64,000 bases of DNA from Haloferax elongans ATCC BAA-1513 (lineage in GTDB: Archaea; Halobacteriota; Halobacteria; Halobacteriales; Haloferacaceae), in contig NZ_AOLK01000008.1 of the NCBI RefSeq assembly GCF_000336755.1, forward strand, positions 1 to 64,000, given 5' to 3'. Under the pieces are notes generated by a model, which did not search any database, was not told the DNA's origin, and saw nothing but the letters and a program-made list of their open reading frames with translations. The position numbers and the translations under genes are program-made. This document shows, in pieces, positions 33,592-40,922 of the stretch (within the stretch, counting starts at the first letter, position 1; each line of letters starts with the position of its first letter).

Positions 33592-34257
33592 CTAGATTCG
33601 AAGCGGCGTCCACGACTTCGGTCCCTCGTCGAGACCGCGGACTTTGTACTCCGGGTCGCCGTCAGTCTCACGAGTCTCGACGAACGCATCGAACGGCTGT
33701 TTCAACAGTGCCAGGTCCTGGTCGTCGATAAATCCAGTATCGAGCGTGAAGACTCCGGAGAACCCGGCTGCTGCGATGCGGCCGGTAACCACGTGAAGGA
33801 ACTGAAACAGGCGCTTCAGGTCGGTGTACATGACGAGCGTCGAAAGCACGTGCAGTCCAACAGAGGCCGAACGACTGTCCTCGTAGTGCTCTCGAAGCGC
33901 CTCAGTCAGGTGGATACCGATACCGGTCAAGTCGCCGGGACTGGAAACGTACCGGAGGCTGCCGGGAGCAGACCGCTGTTCGAGCAGGTCCGCGACGCTT
34001 GTCGTGTCGATGACCTCGTATCGCTCGGGTGCCTCACCGCGGAGGTGTTCGAGTTCACGAGTGATGTTCGGTGCGGGTTTTTTCGTCGTTACGACGACTG
34101 TCCCCGAATCTGTTTGCTCCTTCTCGGCGAGCATCGAGAGCATCAGTCGGCGCTTTTTCGTCATCGTCGGGCCGACGATGAGGACCGAGCCAGAGTCGGG
34201 AAGTGACGGCCCGTCGGGCAACTCAGCCGACGATGAGTCCTCGGGACGTAAGCTCAT
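33592..34257 (-). CDS. KaiC/RecA-like protein with degenerate P-loop
   Basis: The 221-aa protein resembles haloarchaeal RecA-fold proteins (DUF7504-like, tentative): VLIVGPTMTKKRRLMLSMLA occupies the Walker A position but lacks the second glycine and Ser/Thr order, TVVVTTKKPAP follows, and SVGLHVLSTLVMYTDLKRLFQFLHVV matches the Walker B strand region. The C-terminus AGFSGVFTLDTGFIDDQDLALLKQPFD is characteristic. Relatives sit near sensory genes in haloarchaea. With a broken P-loop it may not hydrolyse ATP. TATA-like AGTATTATG lies about 30 bases upstream. Confidence 0.65.
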   Translation of the reverse strand: MSLRPEDSSSAELPDGPSLPDSGSVLIVGPTMTKKRRLMLSMLAEKEQTDSGTVVVTTKKPAPNITRELEHLRGEAPERYEVIDTTSVADLLEQRSAPGSLRYVSSPGDLTGIGIHLTEALREHYEDSRSASVGLHVLSTLVMYTDLKRLFQFLHVVTGRIAAAGFSGVFTLDTGFIDDQDLALLKQPFDAFVETRETDGDPEYKVRGLDEGPKSWTPLRI

Positions 34258-34375
34258 TTAGGTACACTACTACGGAAACGTGCATAATACTACTGAGTGA
34301 AAATACCGAGCCGCGCACCCCAGACTTGTGAGGAGGTTCGGAAGCTACACCAAAAATCGTGTTAGACACTCACAC

Positions 34376-34412
34376 TGTCACGAAAACGGCCGTTGTGACA
34401 ACTCTTAACCTA
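34376..34412 (+). promoter_or_regulatory. serA promoter with inverted repeat
   Basis: TGTCAC (34376-34381) and GTGACA (34395-34400) flank the palindrome AACGGCCGTT (34385-34394). TATA-like CTTAACCT follows at 34404-34411, about 27 bases before the serA ATG at 34434, so the transcript should be leaderless. The repeat lies just upstream of the TATA box, where an activator or repressor could bind. Confidence 0.5.
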
Positions 34413-34433
34413 CATGAGTAACTCCGTACGCGC

Positions 34434-36011
34434 ATGAAGGTACTCGTCACAGACCCGATTGCCGACGCGGGTCTGGACCGGTTACGAGAGGCCGGTTACG
34501 AGGTAGAGACCGCCTACGATGTCGAAGGTGACGCACTGCTCGAAGCCGTCTCCGACGCGAACGGACTCATCGTCCGCTCTGGAACGCAGGTCACGTCCGA
34601 AGTACTCGAGGCGGCACCTGACCTCGTCATCGTCGGTCGTGCCGGAATCGGCGTCGACAACATCGACATCGACGCGGCGACCGAACACGGCGTCATCGTC
34701 GCCAACGCGCCCGAGGGGAACGTCCGCGCGGCCGCCGAACACACCGTCGCGATGGGCTTCGCCGCCGCTCGCTCGATTCCGCAGGCACACGTCCGCCTGA
34801 AAGACGGCGAGTGGGCCAAGTCCGACTACCTCGGCAACGAGGTCAACGGCAAGACCCTCGGCGTCGTCGGCCTCGGCCGCGTCGGCCAGGAAGTCGCCAA
34901 GAAGTTCGCGTCGCTCGGGATGGACATCGTCGCCTACGACCCCTACATCGGCCAAGAGCGCGCCGAGCAACTCGGTGCAGAACTCGTCGACTTCGACGAC
35001 TGTCTCTCCCGCGCCGACTTCCTCACCGTCCACACGCCGCTGACGCCCGAGACTGAGGGCCTCATCTCCACCGACGAACTGGAGACGATGGGAAGCGGCT
35101 ACCTCATCAACTGCGCCCGCGGTGGCGTCGTCGACGAGGCGGCCCTCGCGCAGGCAGTCGAAGACGGCGTCCTCGACGGCGCGGCGGTCGACGTGTTCGC
35201 CGACGAACCCGTCTCGGCCGACAACCCGCTTCTCTCTGTGGACGACGTCGTCGTCACGCCGCACCTCGGTGCGTCCACCTCGGCAGCACAGGAGAACGTC
35301 GCCGTCTCGACGGCCGACCAAGTCGTCGCCGCGCTCCGCGAGGAGCCGGTGATGAACGCGCTCAACGCGCCCTCGGTCGACGAGAGCGCCTTCCCGCGCA
35401 TTCGCCCGTACATCGACATCGCAGAGACCGCCGGCAAGATTGCCGCCCAACTTCTCGATGGCCGTATCGGCGAAGTCGAAGTCAGCTATCAGGGCGACAT
35501 CGCCGCCGAAGACGTCGAACTCGTCACGGCATCCGCGCTGAAGGGCGTCTTCACGCCGCTCGAATGGCAGGTCAACGCCGTCAACGCTCCGCAGATTGCG
35601 AAGGAACGCGGCATCGACGTGACCGAGTCGAAGTCCCGCCAGTCGGAGGACTTCCAGAGTCTCGTCGAGGTCACCGTCCGCAACGGTGACGAAGAGATGA
35701 CCATCGCCGGAACGCTCTTCGCGGGCGAGGACCCGCGTATCGTCCGCATCGACGGCTACCGCCTCGACGCGATTCCGCACGGCTACATGCTGGTCGCACG
35801 CAACTACGACAAGCCGGGCGTCATCGGCTTCATCGGCACCGTCCTCGGCGAAAACGACGTCAACATCGCCGGGATGTTCAACGCTCGTCGCGCGAAGGCC
35901 GGCGGCGAGGCACTGACCGTCTACAACCTCGACGATGAGATTCCAGACGACGTCCGCGAAAAGCTCCTCGGCGATGACCGCATCATCGACGTGGACGTCA
36001 TCACGCTCTGA
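34434..36011 (+). CDS. serA: D-3-phosphoglycerate dehydrogenase
   Basis: This 525-aa enzyme oxidises 3-phosphoglycerate, committing carbon to serine. Domains are: substrate/NAD domain with VIVGRAGIGVDNID, LGVVGLGRVGQEVAKKF (Rossmann), NCARGGVVDEAAL and the catalytic TPHLGASTSAAQENV; an intervening ASB domain (about 320-450); and a C-terminal ACT domain (MLVARNYDKPGVIGFIGTVL) that binds serine for feedback control. Length matches the long SerA type. It starts leaderless behind TATA-like CTTAACCT. serB lies nearby in the opposite orientation. Confidence 0.95.
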   Translation: MKVLVTDPIADAGLDRLREAGYEVETAYDVEGDALLEAVSDANGLIVRSGTQVTSEVLEAAPDLVIVGRAGIGVDNIDIDAATEHGVIVANAPEGNVRAAAEHTVAMGFAAARSIPQAHVRLKDGEWAKSDYLGNEVNGKTLGVVGLGRVGQEVAKKFASLGMDIVAYDPYIGQERAEQLGAELVDFDDCLSRADFLTVHTPLTPETEGLISTDELETMGSGYLINCARGGVVDEAALAQAVEDGVLDGAAVDVFADEPVSADNPLLSVDDVVVTPHLGASTSAAQENVAVSTADQVVAALREEPVMNALNAPSVDESAFPRIRPYIDIAETAGKIAAQLLDGRIGEVEVSYQGDIAAEDVELVTASALKGVFTPLEWQVNAVNAPQIAKERGIDVTESKSRQSEDFQSLVEVTVRNGDEEMTIAGTLFAGEDPRIVRIDGYRLDAIPHGYMLVARNYDKPGVIGFIGTVLGENDVNIAGMFNARRAKAGGEALTVYNLDDEIPDDVREKLLGDDRIIDVDVITL

Positions 36012-36015
36012 GCGG

Positions 36016-36525
36016 TCAGTAGAGTCCCACAGCCGACAGCACGTGGGCCATCACGCGTTCAGGAAGCGACTGCGGGGAGGTCTGCCGACGCGTCCGTGAC
36101 TCCTTCTTTGGAGACTGCTTCGACGGCCGCTTCAGAGACGCATTGCTCGATGACGCCCTCGATTGGAGTTCGCTGACGATTCGTTCGTAGCGGTCGATGA
36201 CGTCCTGCTTGTCCTCGTAGGCCGCTTCGAGTTGCGCCTTGAGTTGAGCGTTGGTCTCACGGAGCGCCTCGTTCTCGCGGCGGAGTGACCTCGCATCCGT
36301 GGTGGCTGGCGCAGTTTTGGACGACCCAGACGGCTGCGACGCGGTGTGGGCTGCTCCGACGGACGAACCGGCGTCGGCGGGTGCGGTGCTGGAAGCTGGT
36401 TCTCGACGGTGCGTCACGGTGGACTCGGCCGTGGTGTCACTGGATTCCGACCCGTCCAGTGGGTACGTTCGCGACCCGGTCCCGTCCCGACTCACGGTTC
36501 CGGTCGGCATGCTGGTGAGCGACAT
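36016..36525 (-). CDS. coiled-coil haloarchaeal protein
   Basis: The 169-aa protein has a low-complexity Ser/Thr-rich first half, a central heptad-like helix (SLRRENEALRETNAQLKAQL, EAAYEDKQDVIDRYERIVSEL) and a basic Ser/Lys/Arg tail (about 130-150) ending in PERVMAHVLSAVGLY. It looks like a small coiled-coil protein with a basic, possibly DNA-binding tail, unusual among acidic halophile proteins. The start is ambiguous: ATG at 36525 or 36510; a TTG at 36537 is less likely. Function unknown. Confidence 0.6.
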   Translation of the reverse strand: MSLTSMPTGTVSRDGTGSRTYPLDGSESSDTTAESTVTHRREPASSTAPADAGSSVGAAHTASQPSGSSKTAPATTDARSLRRENEALRETNAQLKAQLEAAYEDKQDVIDRYERIVSELQSRASSSNASLKRPSKQSPKKESRTRRQTSPQSLPERVMAHVLSAVGLY

Positions 36526-36615
36526 CGTGTGGCACAACGTACCACAGAATCAAAAGGATATGTCAGACGCACAACTGACGTGCGTCCGCTGAGGTCTCCC
36601 GTCAGTCCGTGCCGA

Positions 36616-37875
36616 CTACTCGGCGAGGTGGTCGAGCACCGCGTCAGTGTCGTTCGGAACAGGTTCGGGGTCGTCGCCCGCCTCGAACGCCGCATCTGGG
36701 TCCTTCAGCAGGTGGCCGGTCGTGAGACAGACGACCTGCTCGTCTTCCCCGACGACACCCTCGTTTCGGAGCTTTCGCAGGCCCGCGACCGAGGCGGCAG
36801 AGGCGGGTTCGACGCCGACGCCCTCCGCCGCGAGGTCGCGCTGGGCCTCGGTGATTTCCTCGTCGGAGACCGACACGGCCGTGCCGCCGGTCTCGCGGAT
36901 GCCGGGCAGCGCCTTCGGCGCGTTGACCGGGTTGCCGATGCGAATCGCGGTGGCTTTCGTCTCGACGTCGTCCCAGCGCTGCGTGTCGTCCCACCCGTTT
37001 TCGACGGCCTCGACCATCGGCGCAGCACCCTCTGCCTGCACGCCAGTCAGTTTCGGCACCTCGTCGGCGTCGAGCGCGCCCGACTGGACGAGTTCGCGGA
37101 ACGCCTTGTAGAGCGCCGAGGTGTTGCCCGCGTTGCCGACAGGGAGGACGATTCGGTCCGGGTAGGTGCCGTAGTCCTCGTGGAACTCTTCGAGGATTTC
37201 GAGGCCGATTGTCTTCTGGCCTTCGAGACGGAAGGGGTTCAGCGAGTTGAGGAGGTACACCTCGCCGCGCGCCGCGAGGTCCTGGACGATGTCGAGACAG
37301 GAGTCGAAGTTACCGTCGACTTCGAGGATGCGCGCGTCGTGAAGCGCGGCCTGCGCGATTTTCCCGGCCGCGACCTTCCCGGACGGGAGGAGCACGAGCG
37401 TCTCCATCCCGCCGCGAGCGCCATAGGCTGCGAGCGCCGCCGAGGTGTTCCCGGTCGATGCACAGGCGAGGCGGCCGACGCCGAGTTCCTTGGCGACGCG
37501 CACGCCGACTGTCATCCCGCGGTCCTTGAACGACCCGGTCGGGTTCATTCCCTCGTGTTTGATGCGGAGCGTCTCGACGCCGACAGCCGCTTCGAGGCGC
37601 GGGACTTCGTGCAGCGGGGTCGCGCCCTCGGGGAGGGAGACGCCCTCCTCGAACGGGAGCGCGGCGTTGTAGCGCCAGACGCCGCGGCCTTCGAAGTCGT
37701 CCCAAGTCGGGGGGGTCGCGTAGCGAACTTCGAGGAGTCCGTCGCAGTCGTCGCAGGTGTAGCGGACGTCCTCGAACGGCGCGAACTGTGCGCCGCACTC
37801 GATACATTCGAGCCAGGTGCCATCGTCGGCGACGGATGGCTCCTCGGGGGTGGGTGCCGTGAGTTCGAGGCTCAT
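36616..37875 (-). CDS. thrC: threonine synthase
   Basis: The 419-aa PLP enzyme converts O-phosphohomoserine to threonine. It begins with a zinc-ribbon-like LECIECGAQFAPFEDVRYTC followed by DDCDGLL, then the PLP lysine in NPTGSFKDRGMTVGV, the STGNTSAALAAYGARGG phosphate-binding region, LPVGNAGNTSALYKAF and VSDEEITEAQRDLAAEGVGVEPASAAS. ATG 37875 begins the conserved MSLELTAP; TATA box GCTTTTATCC (minus strand, about 37897-37906) puts the transcript start at the ATG, so it is leaderless. A longer frame to 37926 crosses the TATA box. Confidence 0.94.
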   Translation of the reverse strand: MSLELTAPTPEEPSVADDGTWLECIECGAQFAPFEDVRYTCDDCDGLLEVRYATPPTWDDFEGRGVWRYNAALPFEEGVSLPEGATPLHEVPRLEAAVGVETLRIKHEGMNPTGSFKDRGMTVGVRVAKELGVGRLACASTGNTSAALAAYGARGGMETLVLLPSGKVAAGKIAQAALHDARILEVDGNFDSCLDIVQDLAARGEVYLLNSLNPFRLEGQKTIGLEILEEFHEDYGTYPDRIVLPVGNAGNTSALYKAFRELVQSGALDADEVPKLTGVQAEGAAPMVEAVENGWDDTQRWDDVETKATAIRIGNPVNAPKALPGIRETGGTAVSVSDEEITEAQRDLAAEGVGVEPASAASVAGLRKLRNEGVVGEDEQVVCLTTGHLLKDPDAAFEAGDDPEPVPNDTDAVLDHLAE

Positions 37876-37957
37876 TGCTCGGGCGGTGGCACCAGAAGGA
37901 TAAAAGCGGGTGGGTTCGGGCGGCACCTGCCGAGCCGCTTTTCGAAACTACGCGCGG

Positions 37958-38329
37958 CTACGACTCGCCGAACGCCTCGATGCGGGCGTGAACGTCCTCT
38001 GCCCAGTCGTCGAGGGCGGCGTGCATCATCTCTTTCGCCTCCGGGAGCGGCGTCGCCGTGTACTGGTAGACGTATCCACCGGGGTCGAGAAGTCGGCGTT
38101 TCCGTTCGGCGAGTCCCTTGTCCAGAAGCGTCGTCAGCGAGCGGTTGACGTTGCTGCGGTCGCGGTCGAGAACCTCCGACAGTTCCGCGACAGTGCTTCC
38201 GGGATTGTCGAGGAGTGCAAGATACGTCCGACTCTCGTGGCTCTGGATTCCGAAGACGCACGCGAGGACGTGCCCGAAGTTCGGGTCATCAGTGTCCATG
38301 AGGTCGTCCATATCCGGTGCATCGGCCAT
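37958..38329 (-). CDS. winged-helix transcriptional regulator (TrmB/MarR-like)
   Basis: The 123-aa protein has a winged-helix core: SHESRTYLALLDNPGSTVAE, LSEVLDRDRSNVNRSLTTLLDKGLAERKRR (helix-turn-helix in DRDRSNVNRSLTTLLDKGL) and the wing LLDPGGYVYQYTATPLPE. The C-terminal helix likely dimerises. A TATA box GGCTTTAATCC lies about 25-33 bases before the ATG at 38329, so it is leaderless. Target genes are not evident; thrC lies downstream, 80 bases away, with its own promoter. Confidence 0.8.
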   Translation of the reverse strand: MADAPDMDDLMDTDDPNFGHVLACVFGIQSHESRTYLALLDNPGSTVAELSEVLDRDRSNVNRSLTTLLDKGLAERKRRLLDPGGYVYQYTATPLPEAKEMMHAALDDWAEDVHARIEAFGES

Positions 38330-38418
38330 GCACAGCTGTACGGGGTGCGGCGGATTAAAGCCTCACCTAGAGGCGAATCGACTGCACCCTCACACTCGCC
38401 TCCGACCAACGCTCCCGA

Positions 38419-38658
38419 CTACTCGTCTTTGGCGTACCCCATGTTCATCACGCACGTCCGCATCCCGTCTTCGTCTTCGTGTTTGTGGAGTGTCGTCGGC
38501 GTGTCGCAGTAGAAGACAGACCCGTCGTGACGGAGCGTCACCTCGTGGACACCGCCGAGCATCTCGGTTTTGACGACGACGCGGTGACCCTCACGGAGCG
38601 CATCGAGAATCTCGTCAGCCGTCAGTTCCCCGGATTCGATTCGAAGCGGTTCGGGCAT
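38419..38658 (-). CDS. conserved small haloarchaeal protein, 79 aa
   Basis: MPEPLRIESGELTADEILDA opens a compact alpha-beta protein with GHRVVVKTEMLGGVHEVTLR, HDGSVFYCDTPTTLHKHE and a C-terminal CVMNMGYAKDE. No known function. The ATG at 38658 is chosen because a TATA-like element (CAATACTGATA, about 38680-38690) lies 25-30 bases upstream; the open frame further up is Cys/Trp-rich leader DNA. Two cysteines and His residues could bind a metal, but there is no clear motif. Confidence 0.7.
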   Translation of the reverse strand: MPEPLRIESGELTADEILDALREGHRVVVKTEMLGGVHEVTLRHDGSVFYCDTPTTLHKHEDEDGMRTCVMNMGYAKDE

Positions 38659-38796
38659 ACCACATCCATCACGGCCGAGCGGTATCAGTATTGTCGAACC
38701 AAAACACCAGTGCGCGAGAAAAACCAGACCGCGGCCGGGCGACACAACCCTGTGGAGCCACCCGCGGACCGTCGTCCCACCGGGCTGGGCGAGCCG

Positions 38797-39489
38797 TCAG
38801 TTCGTCGTCGACTTCGAGTCCTTGTTTTGGTCTGTCACCGGCGTCTCGACGCCCTCGACGGCCTCCGCGACCTCAGTCTCTTTTTCGGTGTCGATGTGCC
38901 AGCGGTCGACCTCGTCTTCGAACTGCTTGAGCGTCTCTGAGACCTGTTCTTTCAGGTGGTCGTCGTTGACGTTCACCTCGAAGACGAACTCCTCGTCGCC
39001 CGTCCCGCGACCGACCTGCTGGATGTTGGCGCTGACGAGTTCGTTGTCGAAGTAGTACGGCGCGAGTTGCGTCATCACCTTCCGGTAGACGGTGTCTTCG
39101 ACCTTCCGAAGCGCCTTCCGCCCGACCGAGTCGGCCGCGCGGGCGACGTAGTTGATGGAGTCTTGCCACGACTCGACGGCAGCCTCGTTGTCTCCCTCCT
39201 CGACCTTCTCGTACGAGCGAGACAGCTTCTCGCCCGCCGATTTGAGGTCGTCGTTCGGTGTCTTCCCCGCCTTTTCTCCCTCGCCTTCGGCGACGCTGGC
39301 TTGCTGGGCCGTCTTCTCGTTGACGTCCTCGCCAAGTCGCTCGTGAGACTTGGGTCGCCACTCGTTCCAGTCGCTGAAGGCGTCTCCCTCGACGCCGGCA
39401 TCGTGGAGTGCGCGGGTGATTCGCTCCCCGTGTTCCACGACTTCGCCCCAGGAACCGCGGCGCTTGAACCCGGAGATGCTCTCTTCCAT
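38797..39489 (-). CDS. haloarchaeal helical protein, 230 aa
   Basis: The acidic protein (MEESISGFKRRGSWGEVVEHG...) is mostly alpha-helical: a region with many Glu/Lys (about 55-100), SWQDSINYVARAADSVGRKALRKVEDTVY (split here as SINYVARAADSVGRKALRKV), then YYFDNELVSANIQQVGRGTG and a beta segment EEFVFEVNVNDD before a charged tail. I recognise it as a haloarchaea-specific family (perhaps DUF5828) without known role. TATA box GTTTTTATTG is 27-36 bases before the ATG. Confidence 0.75.
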   Translation of the reverse strand: MEESISGFKRRGSWGEVVEHGERITRALHDAGVEGDAFSDWNEWRPKSHERLGEDVNEKTAQQASVAEGEGEKAGKTPNDDLKSAGEKLSRSYEKVEEGDNEAAVESWQDSINYVARAADSVGRKALRKVEDTVYRKVMTQLAPYYFDNELVSANIQQVGRGTGDEEFVFEVNVNDDHLKEQVSETLKQFEDEVDRWHIDTEKETEVAEAVEGVETPVTDQNKDSKSTTN

Positions 39490-39579
39490 GTCGTTGTCGG
39501 AGGTAGGTGCCCCACAATAAAAACTCTCCGAGGGGACTTGTCGTGTTGGCGTGCTATCGTGTTCCGAGAGTCGCGTTCC

Positions 39580-39783
39580 TCACCTGTAGATAATCCGCTC
39601 GGCGAGTGCGTCGAGGCGCTTCAAAATGCCTTCGAACCACGCTGACGGCGACACAGCCCGGAGTTCGGACTCGTCGAGTTCGATTCGCTCGTCGCCGAAG
39701 GGGTCGTGACCCTCGCTTCCGGCCGCATCGGCGACGGTGGTCATCGAACACCGACCGCACGCCTCCCGTTTCGACCCTGTCAT
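39580..39783 (-). CDS. small haloarchaeal protein, 67 aa
   Basis: The likely product begins MTGSKREACGRCSMTTVADA and ends with the helix AWFEGILKRLDALAERIIYR. It has one CxxC pair (CGRC); a second pair, CHKC, is encoded just upstream but lies in promoter DNA if the ATG at 39783 is right. TATA box ACATTTATTCC (minus strand, about 39806-39816) is 27 bases from that ATG. If an upstream start were used the protein would carry two CxxC pairs and be a zinc finger. Unknown function. Confidence 0.6.
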   Translation of the reverse strand: MTGSKREACGRCSMTTVADAAGSEGHDPFGDERIELDESELRAVSPSAWFEGILKRLDALAERIIYR

Positions 39784-39870
39784 ACGGTGACATTTGTGAC
39801 AATCTGGAATAAATGTTGGTTTTCCGGGAGTCGCGACGGGCTTATAGGGTCGAGCGTGGTGGTCCGTGGC

Positions 39871-40251
39871 ATGGGATACCGAGTCGTAGAAACGGACGAC
39901 GTCGAACCGGTCGCCGACCGGTCGAGCGAACTCCGACGCATCGGCGTCGAGGCCGGAGCAGAGAACGTCGCGCTCAACCACTTTCGGGCGGCACCCGGTG
40001 AGCAGATACCACTGATGTACCACTACCACACAGAACAGGAAGAGGCGTTCTACGTCCTCTCAGGGACACTGTTCGTCGAGACACCCGAGGAGACGTTCGA
40101 GGTGCCGTCCGGCGGTCTCTTCGTCGCTGACCCCGAGAGTCCACACCGCGCCTACAACCCATCGGACGCGGCCGACCCAGTCGAACTGCTCGCCGTGGGC
40201 GCGCCCGCGGTGACTGGCGATGCAGCGCGCTACGACCCCGACGACGAATGA
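39871..40251 (+). CDS. cupin-domain protein
   Basis: The 126-aa protein is a single cupin barrel: motif 1 MYHYHTEQEEAFYVLSGTLF, with H-x-H-x5-E metal ligands, and motif 2 VPSGGLFVADPESPHRAYNP with the last His. It probably binds a divalent metal and may be an isomerase, dioxygenase or sensor; nothing narrows this. TATA CTTATAGG (39841-39848) precedes the ATG by about 27 bases. Its stop overlaps the next gene's ATG (ATGA), so the two are co-translated. Confidence 0.85.
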   Translation: MGYRVVETDDVEPVADRSSELRRIGVEAGAENVALNHFRAAPGEQIPLMYHYHTEQEEAFYVLSGTLFVETPEETFEVPSGGLFVADPESPHRAYNPSDAADPVELLAVGAPAVTGDAARYDPDDE

Positions 40252-40901
40252 GCGACGTAGACCACGCAGGGGTGCGCGAGCGCGACTCCGATTCGGAGAC
40301 TGGCACGGACTCCAACTCCGAGGCCGACGCACTCCCCGACGCACCCGACTGGGACGACGAGTACCTCGACCGCGTCTCCGACCGCCTGCTTTTCAACTAC
40401 GACTTGGAGAAAGATTACGCGGTTCGCGGGGAGCAATTCGACCTCTTCGGGTCGATGCGAATGGAGTCGCGAAAGCAGTTCGTCCACCCGTCTATCAACT
40501 ACGCCAACCACCACGCGAAGGAGTACCTCTTCACCCGCCGCGTCGACAGTGCGACCGTCGCCGAACTGGAACGCCTCGTCGAACTGGGCCACGTCCTCGC
40601 CGACGAGTGGGTCGACCCGAGTCCCGAGCACTTCGGGACCGACTTCACGTTCGTCCTCGTCGCGCCCGACATCCCCGCCGACGTTCACGACTTCGTCGCC
40701 GACTTCTCGGACCGGACGCTCATCAAATTCGGCTACCACGGCCACTACGAGATGAACGTTGCCGTGGTCGCCCCCGAAAACGAGACAGCCATCGCAAGCC
40801 GAAACGCGGACTCGGTGGCTGCGTTCACTCTCTGGACGGACACGTCACCGACGAGTTCGAAAGGCGTAGTGCAGCGACTCGTCGAGCGACTTCGGCGATA
40901 A
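40248..40901 (+). CDS. haloarchaeal hypothetical protein, 217 aa
   Basis: The soluble acidic protein has a disordered Asp/Ser-rich N-terminus (about 1-45) and a folded part with RVSDRLLFNYDLEKDYAVRG, SRKQFVHPSINYANHHAKEY, DFTFVLVAPDIPADVHDFVA and LIKFGYHGHYEMNVAVVAPE. No family known to me is evident. It is coupled by ATGA overlap to the cupin gene, suggesting a common function. Confidence 0.7.
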   Translation: MSDVDHAGVRERDSDSETGTDSNSEADALPDAPDWDDEYLDRVSDRLLFNYDLEKDYAVRGEQFDLFGSMRMESRKQFVHPSINYANHHAKEYLFTRRVDSATVAELERLVELGHVLADEWVDPSPEHFGTDFTFVLVAPDIPADVHDFVADFSDRTLIKFGYHGHYEMNVAVVAPENETAIASRNADSVAAFTLWTDTSPTSSKGVVQRLVERLRR

Positions 40902-40905
40902 AAAA
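40900..40905 (-). terminator. T-run downstream of cstA
   Basis: On the minus strand T6 lies about 18 bases past the cstA stop codon, placed as an archaeal terminator. It falls between convergent genes. Confidence 0.4.
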
Positions 40906-40922
40906 GACAGTCGGGAGGTTCG

